A stretch of DNA of 64,000 nucleotides from Urinicoccus timonensis (GTDB lineage Bacteria; Bacillota; Clostridia; Tissierellales; Peptoniphilaceae): positions 39,219-103,218 of the forward strand of contig NZ_OCTU01000001.1 of assembly GCF_900232945.1 (NCBI RefSeq), given 5' to 3'. The translations under genes and the position numbers were made by a program. Shown piece by piece: positions 10,401-18,302 of this stretch. Every line of letters begins with the position of its first letter. The first letter of the stretch is position 1. The notes under the pieces are model-generated. The model was given only the letters and a program-made list of their open reading frames with translations, was not told where the DNA came from and searched no databases.

Positions 10401-12985
10401 ATGAAATTGAGTTTTTAAAAGAGTTAGAATCAAGTGTTTTAGAGAATATGAATCTTGATTTATTAATAAAATGGGGAAATTGTGCTGACAAGGTATCATT
10501 GAAATCTATTTTAGGAACATTTCAACATTTTGGAATTTTTACTGACCAAAAAAGCAAATATAATATTCAAGAGATTAAAAAAATAATAAAAGTACCTGAA
10601 AAGTTAGAAAAGTTATTAAAGAGATGGCTAAATGTATTGGTTAAAGAAAAAATATTACAATTAGATGAGGAACAATACCAATATTTAGGTGAAGAGAATG
10701 GAGAAACACTTGAACAATTATGGAATGATTTTTATAAAGTAGAAAATGAATTTAATTACAGTAAGGATTTTTTAGCTTATCTGAAAAGATCTAATGATTC
10801 TTTACCTGAACTAATAACAGGAATCGAAGATCCGCTAAATTTACTTTTTCCAAAAGGGGATTTAAAACCTGCTTTGGCATCATATCACGACAATAAAATA
10901 AATAGAATCAATAATGGTTTTATAGCTAATGAAATACATTATTTATATAATGAAAAAATAAAAAATAGCGATAAACCATTTAGGATTTTAGAAGTTGGAG
11001 CAGGAGTAGGTGGAACAACTATTGATGTGATTACTAAATTGAAAGATTCAAAAGTTGAATATTATTTCACTGATGTTTCTGAATTCTTTTTTAACAATGC
11101 AAAAAACATTTTTCATGAATATGATTGGATAAAATACAAAATATTTGATATAAATGAAGATTTTTATAAGCAGGGTCTAGATGCGTTCTCATTTGATTTA
11201 ATACTATGTGCAAATGTATTACACAATTCTAGAAATATAGATTTCGTTATAAAAAACTTAAAAAATCTATTAGTAGATTCTGGGACATTGATTATATTAG
11301 AGGAAACAAAAATGAGTTATATGTTATTAACATCAATGGAATTCAAGGATGGATTGATAGGATTTGAAGATGAAAGAAAAGAAAGTGAACAAACATTTTT
11401 CTCAAAAAAGCAATGGGAAGATATTATAGATAGAAATGATGGCAACATATCTTATGCATTTCCAAGTAGTCAGTTACTAGAAGTATCAGGACAAAGTGTT
11501 TTTGTAACGAGATTTAAAAATGAATATTATAACATTGACAAAACAGAATTATTTGAGCATTTAAATGATTCTTTGCCAAACTATATGATTCCATCTGATA
11601 TAAAAATATTACAAAGTTTACCCAAAACAAGCAATGGGAAAATTAACAAAGAGGAAATATCAAGTTTATTCAAAGTAGAAGATTATGATATTAGTATTGA
11701 TAAATCTCAAATGACAGAGATAGAAAAAAAGATTGAACATATATGGTGTAAAGAGCTAAATAAGTCTTTTATTGGATTAGATGAAAACTTTTATAGTGTA
11801 GGAGGAGACTCTCTTTTAATAGCACAAATTATAAGTGAAATTTTGGAAAAAGTAGAAGAAGCAAAAGATTGGGACTGGAGTTCTTTGCTTACTGAAATGA
11901 TGCAAACGCCGACAATCAGAGAAATTTCCAAAAAAATTCAAAACAGGTTTGATAAGATTGATAAAAAGATTGATAAGTCTTTATCAGTATTAAAAAAATC
12001 CAATTTAGATAATGATAAGAAAACTGCTAAAGTTTTATTTCACGCAGGGACAGGCACATTATCTGCATATACAGAATTATTAGATTATATTATAAAAGAT
12101 AGTAATGATGTCGAAGATGTATTGGGCTTTTCTTTTGGAGATGAGGCAGAATATGTTTCTATGAAAACTGAGGATACATTTAAAAATCTTGGAGAAAAAT
12201 ATGGAGAGGTATTATGTAAACTCGGTTATTCCAAGTATATCCTTATTGGACATTGCGTTGGTGGATTGATAGCTATTGAGACTGCGAATTATATAACCAA
12301 TAAAAACATGAATGTATCAGATGTAACTTTATTGAGTACGACTATTCCAAGAGAACAAAACAGAACAGTTTTCCATTGTTTATCAAGAAATAAATATGAT
12401 ATAGCACTAAGGACGAGTTTAGAAAATGAATTACTGCTAGAAAGAACATTTTCTAGGCTAATAAATGCTGATATTTTTAAAGCTGGTCATACTGTAAGTG
12501 ATGAAAGACTCGATGATTGTATAAAATATATGGTAAAAAATCTAGATGGTGACTTGAAAATAGAGTCATTTGAGAGGCTTGTTGGAGAGTATGAGGATAT
12601 AGGACTTGAGTTTAAAAGACTTTCTTCAATTCCAATTTCTGAAAGACTAAATAATCTTTATAATTCAATAAATAGAGATAAGTTAAATTTATTAGATAAT
12701 GAAATAAGAATGTTAAATACACTATTTAACATCTTTTCTCAAAATTTTGGATGTGTATCAACTTATAAACCCCCAAAATATAGCGGGAATGTAAGGGTTT
12801 TCTCTTGTGAAGAAACAGAAAAAAGTTTTTATGGAGAATTTTTTGGAGAAGATAAAGAAACTTGGGAGAAGTATTTAGCTGGGAATATATTGTACAGCAG
12901 TATATCAGGACAACATTTTGATTGTTTAACTGGAGAAAATCTAAAACAAAATAGCATGAAGATATTAAAATTCATTAATGAATAG
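7466..12985 (+). CDS. NRPS: docking - Cy - A(MT) - PCP - TE
   Basis: A terminal NRPS of 1839 residues. A TubC-like docking domain occupies about 1-55, a Cy domain follows with DMIVADYIS near 197, and the A domain has IIFTSGTTGEPKGVRITH near 662 and LSFDLSVYDIFG, as in cysteine-activating enzymes. An embedded methyltransferase has EVGAGVGGTT near 1176. The A domain ends with TSNGKINKEE near 1388, the PCP has VGGDSLL near 1445, and the thioesterase spans 1515-1839. The expected step adds a second Cys-derived thiazoline, methylates it and releases the product. The TE nucleophile elbow reads GHCVGG, so cysteine replaces the usual serine; the catalytic His is probably in SGQHFD near 1815. ATG 7466 is chosen over 7457 because the SD (7452-7457) would touch the earlier start. 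Confidence 0.92.
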   Translation: MSITELLDILNNKNIVVWKEGCNVKFKAPKGSLTDELKEQLKINKSMLLEYLDKEKNIYFKRDEINRYEEFDLTEIQSSYLLGRNTAFELGGVGCHGYMEIEYNELLDKDKIEIAWNKVIKKHDMLRAIIYKNGKQKVQKDVPFVEIEENFSIDEKELDLREKLANKQYKIGEWPMCDIAITKINEKTLLHFSVDMIVADYISMNIILKDLEDFYYNPEKEACNSSSYRDIVIYEKERKQNKSANSQEDKKYWENKIENMGNSPFLPTLKTVDIEDSSFLQKSIFLNEDMWSKLCDLSKNIGVTVSAVVMSVLSEIVYYWSGTNKFCINTTLFKRSSLNIKDINEIVGDFTDVNVSAIDIDSKLTFKDRIINLQKNLWMDMEHNSFSGVEVLRMLSRLKGENVVVPLVFTSTVGLSNENDVLLKRKVNYKISQTPQVYIDCQLAEEKTGARINWDIRKFVFDQVVMDEMFAGFVNIIKELCKNPYKILDLKNPVELPENILQVRHDINSTQRKFPKRTLGDGFLKMLNKNPEKTALIFKGNTYSYRKLSLYVSSIMEALKNNKIKSGDRIAVNIEKNEWQIASVLAIVLSGAVYVPIDVDQPINRKNKILKKSDVKVVLSCDEELSNSEFKNINLHNISLSEFNSMKDLNLEKYYMDDAYIIFTSGTTGEPKGVRITHDAVMNTIIDVNERYRIKETDVFLGLAKLSFDLSVYDIFGCFDIGGTLVLPESEKTNDSKYIYDLMLLHRVTIWSSVPAQMQLIVNYLEASEKIKKSEYLRLCMLSGDWIPTNLPSRVYNIFENVKLVSMGGATEASIWSIYYNIGKNEKFDISVPYGYPMSNQKFFVLNRDLNPCPDYVKGGLYIGGKGISKGYIGDEKLNKEQFIRTRDGEIIYKTGDTGYYLKNGLIIFTGRESGDGQIKIHGYRIELSEIEDAIVSYNKVDSAQVVYTKGKSLDGKINAVVTPKIKSYISNDFYLGCDEIEFLKELESSVLENMNLDLLIKWGNCADKVSLKSILGTFQHFGIFTDQKSKYNIQEIKKIIKVPEKLEKLLKRWLNVLVKEKILQLDEEQYQYLGEENGETLEQLWNDFYKVENEFNYSKDFLAYLKRSNDSLPELITGIEDPLNLLFPKGDLKPALASYHDNKINRINNGFIANEIHYLYNEKIKNSDKPFRILEVGAGVGGTTIDVITKLKDSKVEYYFTDVSEFFFNNAKNIFHEYDWIKYKIFDINEDFYKQGLDAFSFDLILCANVLHNSRNIDFVIKNLKNLLVDSGTLIILEETKMSYMLLTSMEFKDGLIGFEDERKESEQTFFSKKQWEDIIDRNDGNISYAFPSSQLLEVSGQSVFVTRFKNEYYNIDKTELFEHLNDSLPNYMIPSDIKILQSLPKTSNGKINKEEISSLFKVEDYDISIDKSQMTEIEKKIEHIWCKELNKSFIGLDENFYSVGGDSLLIAQIISEILEKVEEAKDWDWSSLLTEMMQTPTIREISKKIQNRFDKIDKKIDKSLSVLKKSNLDNDKKTAKVLFHAGTGTLSAYTELLDYIIKDSNDVEDVLGFSFGDEAEYVSMKTEDTFKNLGEKYGEVLCKLGYSKYILIGHCVGGLIAIETANYITNKNMNVSDVTLLSTTIPREQNRTVFHCLSRNKYDIALRTSLENELLLERTFSRLINADIFKAGHTVSDERLDDCIKYMVKNLDGDLKIESFERLVGEYEDIGLEFKRLSSIPISERLNNLYNSINRDKLNLLDNEIRMLNTLFNIFSQNFGCVSTYKPPKYSGNVRVFSCEETEKSFYGEFFGEDKETWEKYLAGNILYSSISGQHFDCLTGENLKQNSMKILKFINE

Positions 12986-13074
12986 GGAATATTCAAGATG
13001 ATAAAATTATTTAATGATTCAAGCTAAAAATTGAAGTCATATTGGTTTTTATTTACTAAAAGAGAGGTGAATAT

Positions 13075-14130
13075 ATGAAAAATCCGATAATTGGAATATT
13101 GGGAGGAAGTGGAAATATTGGTTCAAAATGTGTAGAAATTATAAGTGAGATATATCCTTTATATGCTACCTACAAGAACAATAAAAAACAAGATACAGAA
13201 AATCGCACCTATGTACAGATGGACATAAAAGATTTGGGTAAAGTCGCTGAATTTTGTAATCAAGTCGATATTTTGATAAATTGTGCTGGAGCATCATATA
13301 AAAATGGAGAAAAGATAGCTAAAATAGCAAGTGAATGCAATATTCCATATATAGATCCATCAGGTGAATCATTTTTAGAGGATAAAATAAAAGAAGAACT
13401 AGATAACAACATATTTGTTTTATCTTCGGGATATTTCCCTGGATTAAGTGGAATTATGGCAAGTTATGCTTGTAGTTGTTTAAAAAATGTTGATTCTATT
13501 TCAGGTTTTAATGTAAGTGAAGAAATTCCCAGTAAATCAGCAATTGAAGACTTTGTTTTAACAAATTTATCTGGGTTTGGAAAAGCGTTATATTATTACA
13601 AAAATGGTGAGCTTGTATATGAAGATGGAATTAAATTTGTAAATGTTAATGGTGATATTTATAAGCTATCAAACTATATTACCAAAGAATTTTTAAGAGT
13701 AGCAGAAAAATTTAATGTTAACACTGCAAATTGGTTTAATCAAATTTATGACGATAAAGTTATTCGAAAAATGCAGGAAATAGTATTAAAATCTGATAAA
13801 TTTGAGGGTAGTTATAGTAAAGATATAGATAATATAATTTCATTTTTTAAAGCAAATGTTTCTAAAAATAATTTTAACAAGCTAATAATTTCTGCGAAAA
13901 ATTCTATGGAAAACATTGAGATTGAAGTAGAAAGTAAAGAAAGCAGTACAATGAGTGCTGTAATTTGTTCTAATCTTGTTAAGAAAATCCTGGAGAAAAA
14001 TTATAAAAATGGGCTATATTATTCAATGGATATTTTAGACTTTAAAGATATAGAAAGGGATTTGATATTGAAAAATGTTAAAGTAAATATCAAAAAAGAA
14101 AAAAAGGAATATGAGGAGGGTGTGTTATAA
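13075..14130 (+). CDS. Saccharopine-dehydrogenase-like NAD(P) oxidoreductase, possible thiazoline reductase
   Basis: This 351-residue protein begins with a Rossmann fold: IIGILGGSGNIGSKC at residues 4-18 carries a GxxGNxG-type dinucleotide-binding loop. The middle has NCAGASYKNGEKIAK and PYIDPSGE, as in saccharopine-dehydrogenase-like reductases. Siderophore loci of the yersiniabactin type usually encode a thiazolinyl imide reductase (YbtU/PchG), and this gene sits where one would be expected. It is not an obvious YbtU homologue, so reduction of a thiazoline or of a released aldehyde is inference. It directly abuts the following hydrolase gene (TAA then ATG, no gap). Confidence 0.7.
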   Translation: MKNPIIGILGGSGNIGSKCVEIISEIYPLYATYKNNKKQDTENRTYVQMDIKDLGKVAEFCNQVDILINCAGASYKNGEKIAKIASECNIPYIDPSGESFLEDKIKEELDNNIFVLSSGYFPGLSGIMASYACSCLKNVDSISGFNVSEEIPSKSAIEDFVLTNLSGFGKALYYYKNGELVYEDGIKFVNVNGDIYKLSNYITKEFLRVAEKFNVNTANWFNQIYDDKVIRKMQEIVLKSDKFEGSYSKDIDNIISFFKANVSKNNFNKLIISAKNSMENIEIEVESKESSTMSAVICSNLVKKILEKNYKNGLYYSMDILDFKDIERDLILKNVKVNIKKEKKEYEEGVL

Positions 14131-14883
14131 ATGAAGATAGTGGGTGATTTAAACAATCCTAAAATTATGCTAGTTCATGGTGCTGGCTTTTATTGGGAAA
14201 ATTGTTTTAGGGAAATAATAGAATCTTTAAAATCAAGTTATTGCATTCTATTACCTGTTTTACCAGGTCATAGTAATATCAATGAAGAACCAATTAAATC
14301 TGTAGAACAAGTTGCTGCAAGGATAATAAAGGAAATTAAAGATTTAAGAGTTGATAATATTGAACTAGCATATGGTATATCTTTAGGAGCCAGTATTGTT
14401 CTTGAAACGATATTGTGTGGAGAAGTTAACATAAAAAAAGTAATCCTAGATGGTGGTCAATATATAAATATGGGAGAAAATATTGAATTATTTTCAAATA
14501 TAATGTCAAAACAATTTATTGGATTATTAGAAAATAATCATCTTCAAAAAGAAATCAGAGATAACATGGGATATGATGAAAACGACATTGAAGTATTAAA
14601 ACCAATGTTATTTAAGTCCATAAGTAATGAAACTTTATACAGTACATTTAAAGCTGCATATAGTTATGATATAACAAATAAAAATTCTGACAAATTAGCT
14701 ACGAAAGACATATCTGTTTCTTTTGGAAGTAGAGAAATATACGCAAAAGATTCTTTAAATTATTTAGAAAAGTTAATAAAAAAAGAATTAGAAGTAGAAG
14801 AAATAAAAGATATGGGGCATTCAGAAGCTTTAAGTAAGCATCCAGAAATAATAATTGAGATGATAAAGAGTAGAATTAAATGA
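14131..14883 (+). CDS. Alpha/beta-hydrolase fold protein
   Basis: A 250-residue hydrolase with the oxyanion segment MLVHGAGFYWENC near residue 15, a nucleophile elbow YGISLGAS near residue 82, and a C-terminal catalytic His in DMGHSEALSKHPE. It differs from the type II thioesterase of the same locus. It is the last gene of the biosynthetic operon and starts directly after the oxidoreductase stop codon. It might trim the product or hydrolyse the metal-loaded form to release the metal; the sequence does not decide between these. Confidence 0.75.
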   Translation: MKIVGDLNNPKIMLVHGAGFYWENCFREIIESLKSSYCILLPVLPGHSNINEEPIKSVEQVAARIIKEIKDLRVDNIELAYGISLGASIVLETILCGEVNIKKVILDGGQYINMGENIELFSNIMSKQFIGLLENNHLQKEIRDNMGYDENDIEVLKPMLFKSISNETLYSTFKAAYSYDITNKNSDKLATKDISVSFGSREIYAKDSLNYLEKLIKKELEVEEIKDMGHSEALSKHPEIIIEMIKSRIK

Positions 14884-14884
14884 G

Positions 14885-14936
14885 TTGATTATCATAAAAA
14901 TATGGTATAATATTCAAAGATACCGACATATGTGTC
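14885..14936 (+). promoter_or_regulatory. Promoter and palindrome upstream of the TetR-type gene
   Basis: TTGATT (14885-14890) and TATAAT (14906-14911), with a 15-base spacer, form a likely promoter for the regulator and transport operon. An inverted repeat GACA-TATG-TGTC (14925-14936) lies at or just after the transcription start, where an autoregulatory TetR operator would be expected. Confidence 0.5.
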
Positions 14937-14953
14937 TTTAAGGAGGTGGTAGT

Positions 14954-15535
14954 ATTTCTAGAGTGCGAATGAATGTTAAAGATAGATTGGATCAAATAAA
15001 AAAAGCATCAATAGCTGTATTTTTAAAAAAAGGATTTAGAAATACCGTTATGAATGACATTATGGAAGCTACTGGGCTTTCTAGAGGTGGCTTGTATCAT
15101 CATTATGGTTCTACCTATGAAATTTTATACGACATTATGGTAGAAGGAAATAAATACAGAGAGAAGATAATCTATGATGAGATGAATAAAACAAGTCAGG
15201 ATTTTAGCGAAGTTTTATCTGAGATTATTTTAGAAAAAATGCTATATCAGAGTGACTATGTTTCAATTTATGCAATGTTTTTGCAGGAATTAAATCATGA
15301 CGATAAGTTAAAAGACTTATATAAGAAACTAAAAAAATCATCATCTGATAGTATTCTAATGTTATTTGATGAAGATGTAAGAGGTGAATTAAGTGAAGCT
15401 ATCGAATTAATAACTGATTTGATTAACACATTTATTCTAGGTTGTGAAGTTCTAAATGCAAGAGAAAATTTTGTGAAGAACAAACTTGCATTAAAAAAAA
15501 TGATACGAATTATCTTAGATAATAATGCTAAGTAG
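14954..15535 (+). CDS. TetR-family regulator, probable AUU start
   Basis: The N-terminal TetR helix-turn-helix is clear: RLDQIKKASIAVFLKKGF, TVMNDIMEATGLSRGGLYHHYGS. The rest is a helical ligand-binding domain (193 residues from 14954). It probably controls the transport operon that follows, perhaps in response to the product. The strong SD AGGAGG (14941-14946) is 16 bases from the in-frame GTG at 14963 and 22 from the ATG at 14969, both too far, but 7 bases from an in-frame ATT at 14954. This is the same arrangement as at the DtxR-type gene, so AUU initiation is the simplest reading. Confidence 0.88.
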   Translation: MSRVRMNVKDRLDQIKKASIAVFLKKGFRNTVMNDIMEATGLSRGGLYHHYGSTYEILYDIMVEGNKYREKIIYDEMNKTSQDFSEVLSEIILEKMLYQSDYVSIYAMFLQELNHDDKLKDLYKKLKKSSSDSILMLFDEDVRGELSEAIELITDLINTFILGCEVLNARENFVKNKLALKKMIRIILDNNAK

Positions 15536-15586
15536 ATCTTAGGGTTTACTCAGAAAGAAAAAACATATCTTAAATTGGAGGTTTAT

Positions 15587-16165
15587 ATGAAATTAAAAGA
15601 TATCGTACAAGTTACAATTTTTACAGTAGTGGCGTTTATATTAAACATGGCTGTATCAACAGCAACAGGAATGTTAGGAACTTTATCCTTATATATAGCG
15701 GCAGGATTTTCTTCCTTTGTAGTAGCTCCGCCATTTATAATTATGGCTAAAAAATTACAAAAAAGAGGAATAGCTTTTATATTTTTCATGTTGCTGGGTG
15801 TATTTTATGCATTAAGTGGATATTGGCCAATGCTTATAGTAAATGCCATCGCAGCTATTGTAGCAGAATTAATTATAGGTAACTATAAAAATGATAATAG
15901 AGTTGCCTTAGCATTATCTGCTGGAATGTTTGTTATTTCAATGCATGCAATGACATTTGTAAGATTACTTGGACCAGAAAAAATTGTTGAAGTTTTTAGC
16001 GTATTTACAAAAGAACAGGCTGCCTTTATGGATGCCTTTTTTACACCAAAGGCAATGCTAATCTCAATAGGCATTAATATCGTTTTGGTATTAATAGCAG
16101 GAAGATTTGGATTATATATAAATAATAAGTTTTTTAAAAAGAGTAAAAAATCAGGAATATTGTAA
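15587..16165 (+). CDS. ECF transporter S component (Trep_Strep/MptS-like family)
   Basis: A small integral membrane protein of 192 residues with five or six hydrophobic segments; the first follows MKLKDIVQVTIFTVVAFIL. The pattern matches the substrate-binding subunits of energy-coupling-factor importers that are encoded beside their own T and A subunits. The ATG at 15587 follows GGAGG by six bases; the upstream TTG (15575) overlaps the SD and is rejected. The stop overlaps the start of the EcfT gene. In this locus the likely substrate is the metal-loaded siderophore or a fragment of it, which is inference. Confidence 0.85.
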   Translation: MKLKDIVQVTIFTVVAFILNMAVSTATGMLGTLSLYIAAGFSSFVVAPPFIIMAKKLQKRGIAFIFFMLLGVFYALSGYWPMLIVNAIAAIVAELIIGNYKNDNRVALALSAGMFVISMHAMTFVRLLGPEKIVEVFSVFTKEQAAFMDAFFTPKAMLISIGINIVLVLIAGRFGLYINNKFFKKSKKSGIL

Positions 16166-16845
16166 TGGAAAACATAAGGAGAGATGACAACTGTCTTGTA
16201 AATCCTATAATCTTATTTGTTTTAATTTTAGCGTTTTCGATTATATTATTTATAACAGATGATATTGGCTACTATATTATGATAGGAATATCAATGTTTC
16301 TAACCTTAACTTTTTCCTTAAAACAATTTATTAAACAACTAGCAACAGTTCTTATCTTGTTAATTGTTGGCAAAACATTAACTATTATAGACTTAGGAAT
16401 AGGTGGAAATGCAATTTTAGGTCTTGTAGAAATCGTATTAAAACTCTTTCCGATATTTATTATTGGCGGTATTCTTGTGAATACATCACCACTTAAAATG
16501 ATGAGTTCACTTAAGTTTTTACACATTCCAAATGTGTTTGCTCTAAGCATAGTGATAGGAATGAAGTTTATATCAGAGATGGGGTTAAGGATTAAAGAAA
16601 TAAAGAATGGCATGAAGGTAAGGGGGCTAAGATTAAGTCCCCTCCATCCTGTTAGGTCTTTTGAACTTTACTTCATCCCTCTTATCTATAAATGTTTGCA
16701 AGTGAGTGAAACTTTGACTTCATCTATTATATCTAAAGGAGCAGAATATAGAGGGGAAAGGACTAATTATCATAAAATAACTTTTAAATTTTTTGATATC
16801 GTATTCTTACTTTTAGCTATTTTCTTATTGTGGAGGTCAATATGA
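16165..16845 (+). CDS. ECF transporter transmembrane component (EcfT)
   Basis: A 226-residue polytopic protein of the EcfT/CbiQ family that couples the ATPases to the S component. The coupling-helix signature is visible as IKNGMKVRGLRLS (an A-R-G type motif) near residue 150, and a second one as SSIISKGAEYRGERT near residue 190. Hydrophobic segments fill the first 110 residues and the last 20. The start overlaps the S-component stop by one base and the stop overlaps the ATPase ATG as ATGA. Confidence 0.92.
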   Translation: MENIRRDDNCLVNPIILFVLILAFSIILFITDDIGYYIMIGISMFLTLTFSLKQFIKQLATVLILLIVGKTLTIIDLGIGGNAILGLVEIVLKLFPIFIIGGILVNTSPLKMMSSLKFLHIPNVFALSIVIGMKFISEMGLRIKEIKNGMKVRGLRLSPLHPVRSFELYFIPLIYKCLQVSETLTSSIISKGAEYRGERTNYHKITFKFFDIVFLLLAIFLLWRSI

Positions 16846-18290
16846 ATGTAATAGAAGCAGATATTAAAAAATTCTCTTATGACGGAAATGATAAGGTAAT
16901 TTTAAAAGATATAGAGCTAAATATTAAAGAAGGGGAACTTGTTGTTATAAGTGGTTTATCTGGTTGTGGAAAAACTACTCTAACAAGAATATTAAATGGT
17001 TTAATTCCGAATCATTATCAAGGACAATTGTATGGACAAGTATCTATTTTAGGAAAAAATATTTCGCAATATAACAACGGAGAATTGGCAAAGTATATAG
17101 GAAATGTTTTTCAAAATCCAACAGATCAGTTTTTCGCAAATATTGTTGAGGATGAGCTTGCCTTTGTTGGAGAAAATTTAGGAATGGAGCTTTCAGAATT
17201 AAAGAAAAGAGTTGATGACTCTTTGAGTGTGATGGGAATTGAAAATTTAAAATATAGAAATATCAATTCTTTATCAGGTGGACAAAAGCAAAAAGTTGCT
17301 ATCTCATCTACTCTTGTTTATGATACTAAAATAATTTTCTTTGATGAACCATCATCAAATTTAGACTATAGGGGAATAGTCGAACTTAAGAATATTCTTG
17401 AAAAATTAAAATCATTAGGAAAAACGATAATAATATCTGAGCATAGATTGTTCTATTTAAATGATTTATATGATCGTTTTTTGTATATGAAAGATGGTAA
17501 AATCGAAAAAGTTTTTAAAAAAGGTGAATTAACAGAAAAGGATTGTAAAAATTACTCTCTAAGAACAACGAATTATAATTTTTTGCTATCTGAAAATATT
17601 GATAATTGCAAAAATGTAGTTGAGGAGATAAGAGGAGTTGGTATTTCTATTGGTAAAAAAGAATTAATAAAAAATTTAAATATAAGCTTATATGAAAATG
17701 AGATAATGGCGATTATAGGTAAAAATGGAGTAGGTAAAACGACTCTTGCAAGATCCTTAGCTGGTTTATTAAACTTTAAAGGCAAGACAAGCTTTGGGAG
17801 AAATAAAAAAGAAAGATTAAGAAACTCTTATTATATGATGCAAGATGTAGAATACCAAATATTTTTTGATACGGTGGAAAATGAGCTTTTACAAAAAGAT
17901 AGAATTAATGACGTTGTATATTTAAATAGACTTAGAAACGAATTAAAACATATTGACCTTTGGGAAAATAGGTATGACCATCCACAAAATCTATCTGGTG
18001 GACAAAAACAAAGACTTGCACTATTAACTGCTTGTTTAAGTGGTAGAAAACTAATAATTCTTGATGAACCTACGTCAGGTTTAGATTACAAGAGGATGAA
18101 TGATATTTCTGAAATAATAAAAAGATATTCAAAAATATATCCTTTTGCCATAATAACTCATGATATAGAACTTATTTTTAAAGTTTGTAATTCTGTGTTA
18201 ATGCTTGAAGAAGATGGATATAAGAAAGTATATGTTCAAGGACATGAAAAAGATATTTTGAAATTTATTAAAGATGGACTGATTGTGTAA
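16842..18290 (+). CDS. ECF transporter duplicated ATPase (EcfA-EcfA' fusion)
   Basis: A 482-residue protein with two ABC ATPase domains in one chain. Domain 1 has Walker A GLSGCGKTT near residue 40, signature LSGGQKQKVAIS and Walker B IIFFDEPSSNLD. Domain 2 has GKNGVGKTT near residue 290, LSGGQKQRLAL and LIILDEPTSGLD. Fused EcfA1/A2 subunits are common in dedicated ECF systems. It would power uptake through the S and T proteins encoded just upstream. GTG at 16830 is rejected in favour of ATG 16842, which follows GGAGG and overlaps the EcfT stop. Confidence 0.93.
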   Translation: MNVIEADIKKFSYDGNDKVILKDIELNIKEGELVVISGLSGCGKTTLTRILNGLIPNHYQGQLYGQVSILGKNISQYNNGELAKYIGNVFQNPTDQFFANIVEDELAFVGENLGMELSELKKRVDDSLSVMGIENLKYRNINSLSGGQKQKVAISSTLVYDTKIIFFDEPSSNLDYRGIVELKNILEKLKSLGKTIIISEHRLFYLNDLYDRFLYMKDGKIEKVFKKGELTEKDCKNYSLRTTNYNFLLSENIDNCKNVVEEIRGVGISIGKKELIKNLNISLYENEIMAIIGKNGVGKTTLARSLAGLLNFKGKTSFGRNKKERLRNSYYMMQDVEYQIFFDTVENELLQKDRINDVVYLNRLRNELKHIDLWENRYDHPQNLSGGQKQRLALLTACLSGRKLIILDEPTSGLDYKRMNDISEIIKRYSKIYPFAIITHDIELIFKVCNSVLMLEEDGYKKVYVQGHEKDILKFIKDGLIV

Positions 18291-18302
18291 GGAGTTGATT
18301 TT

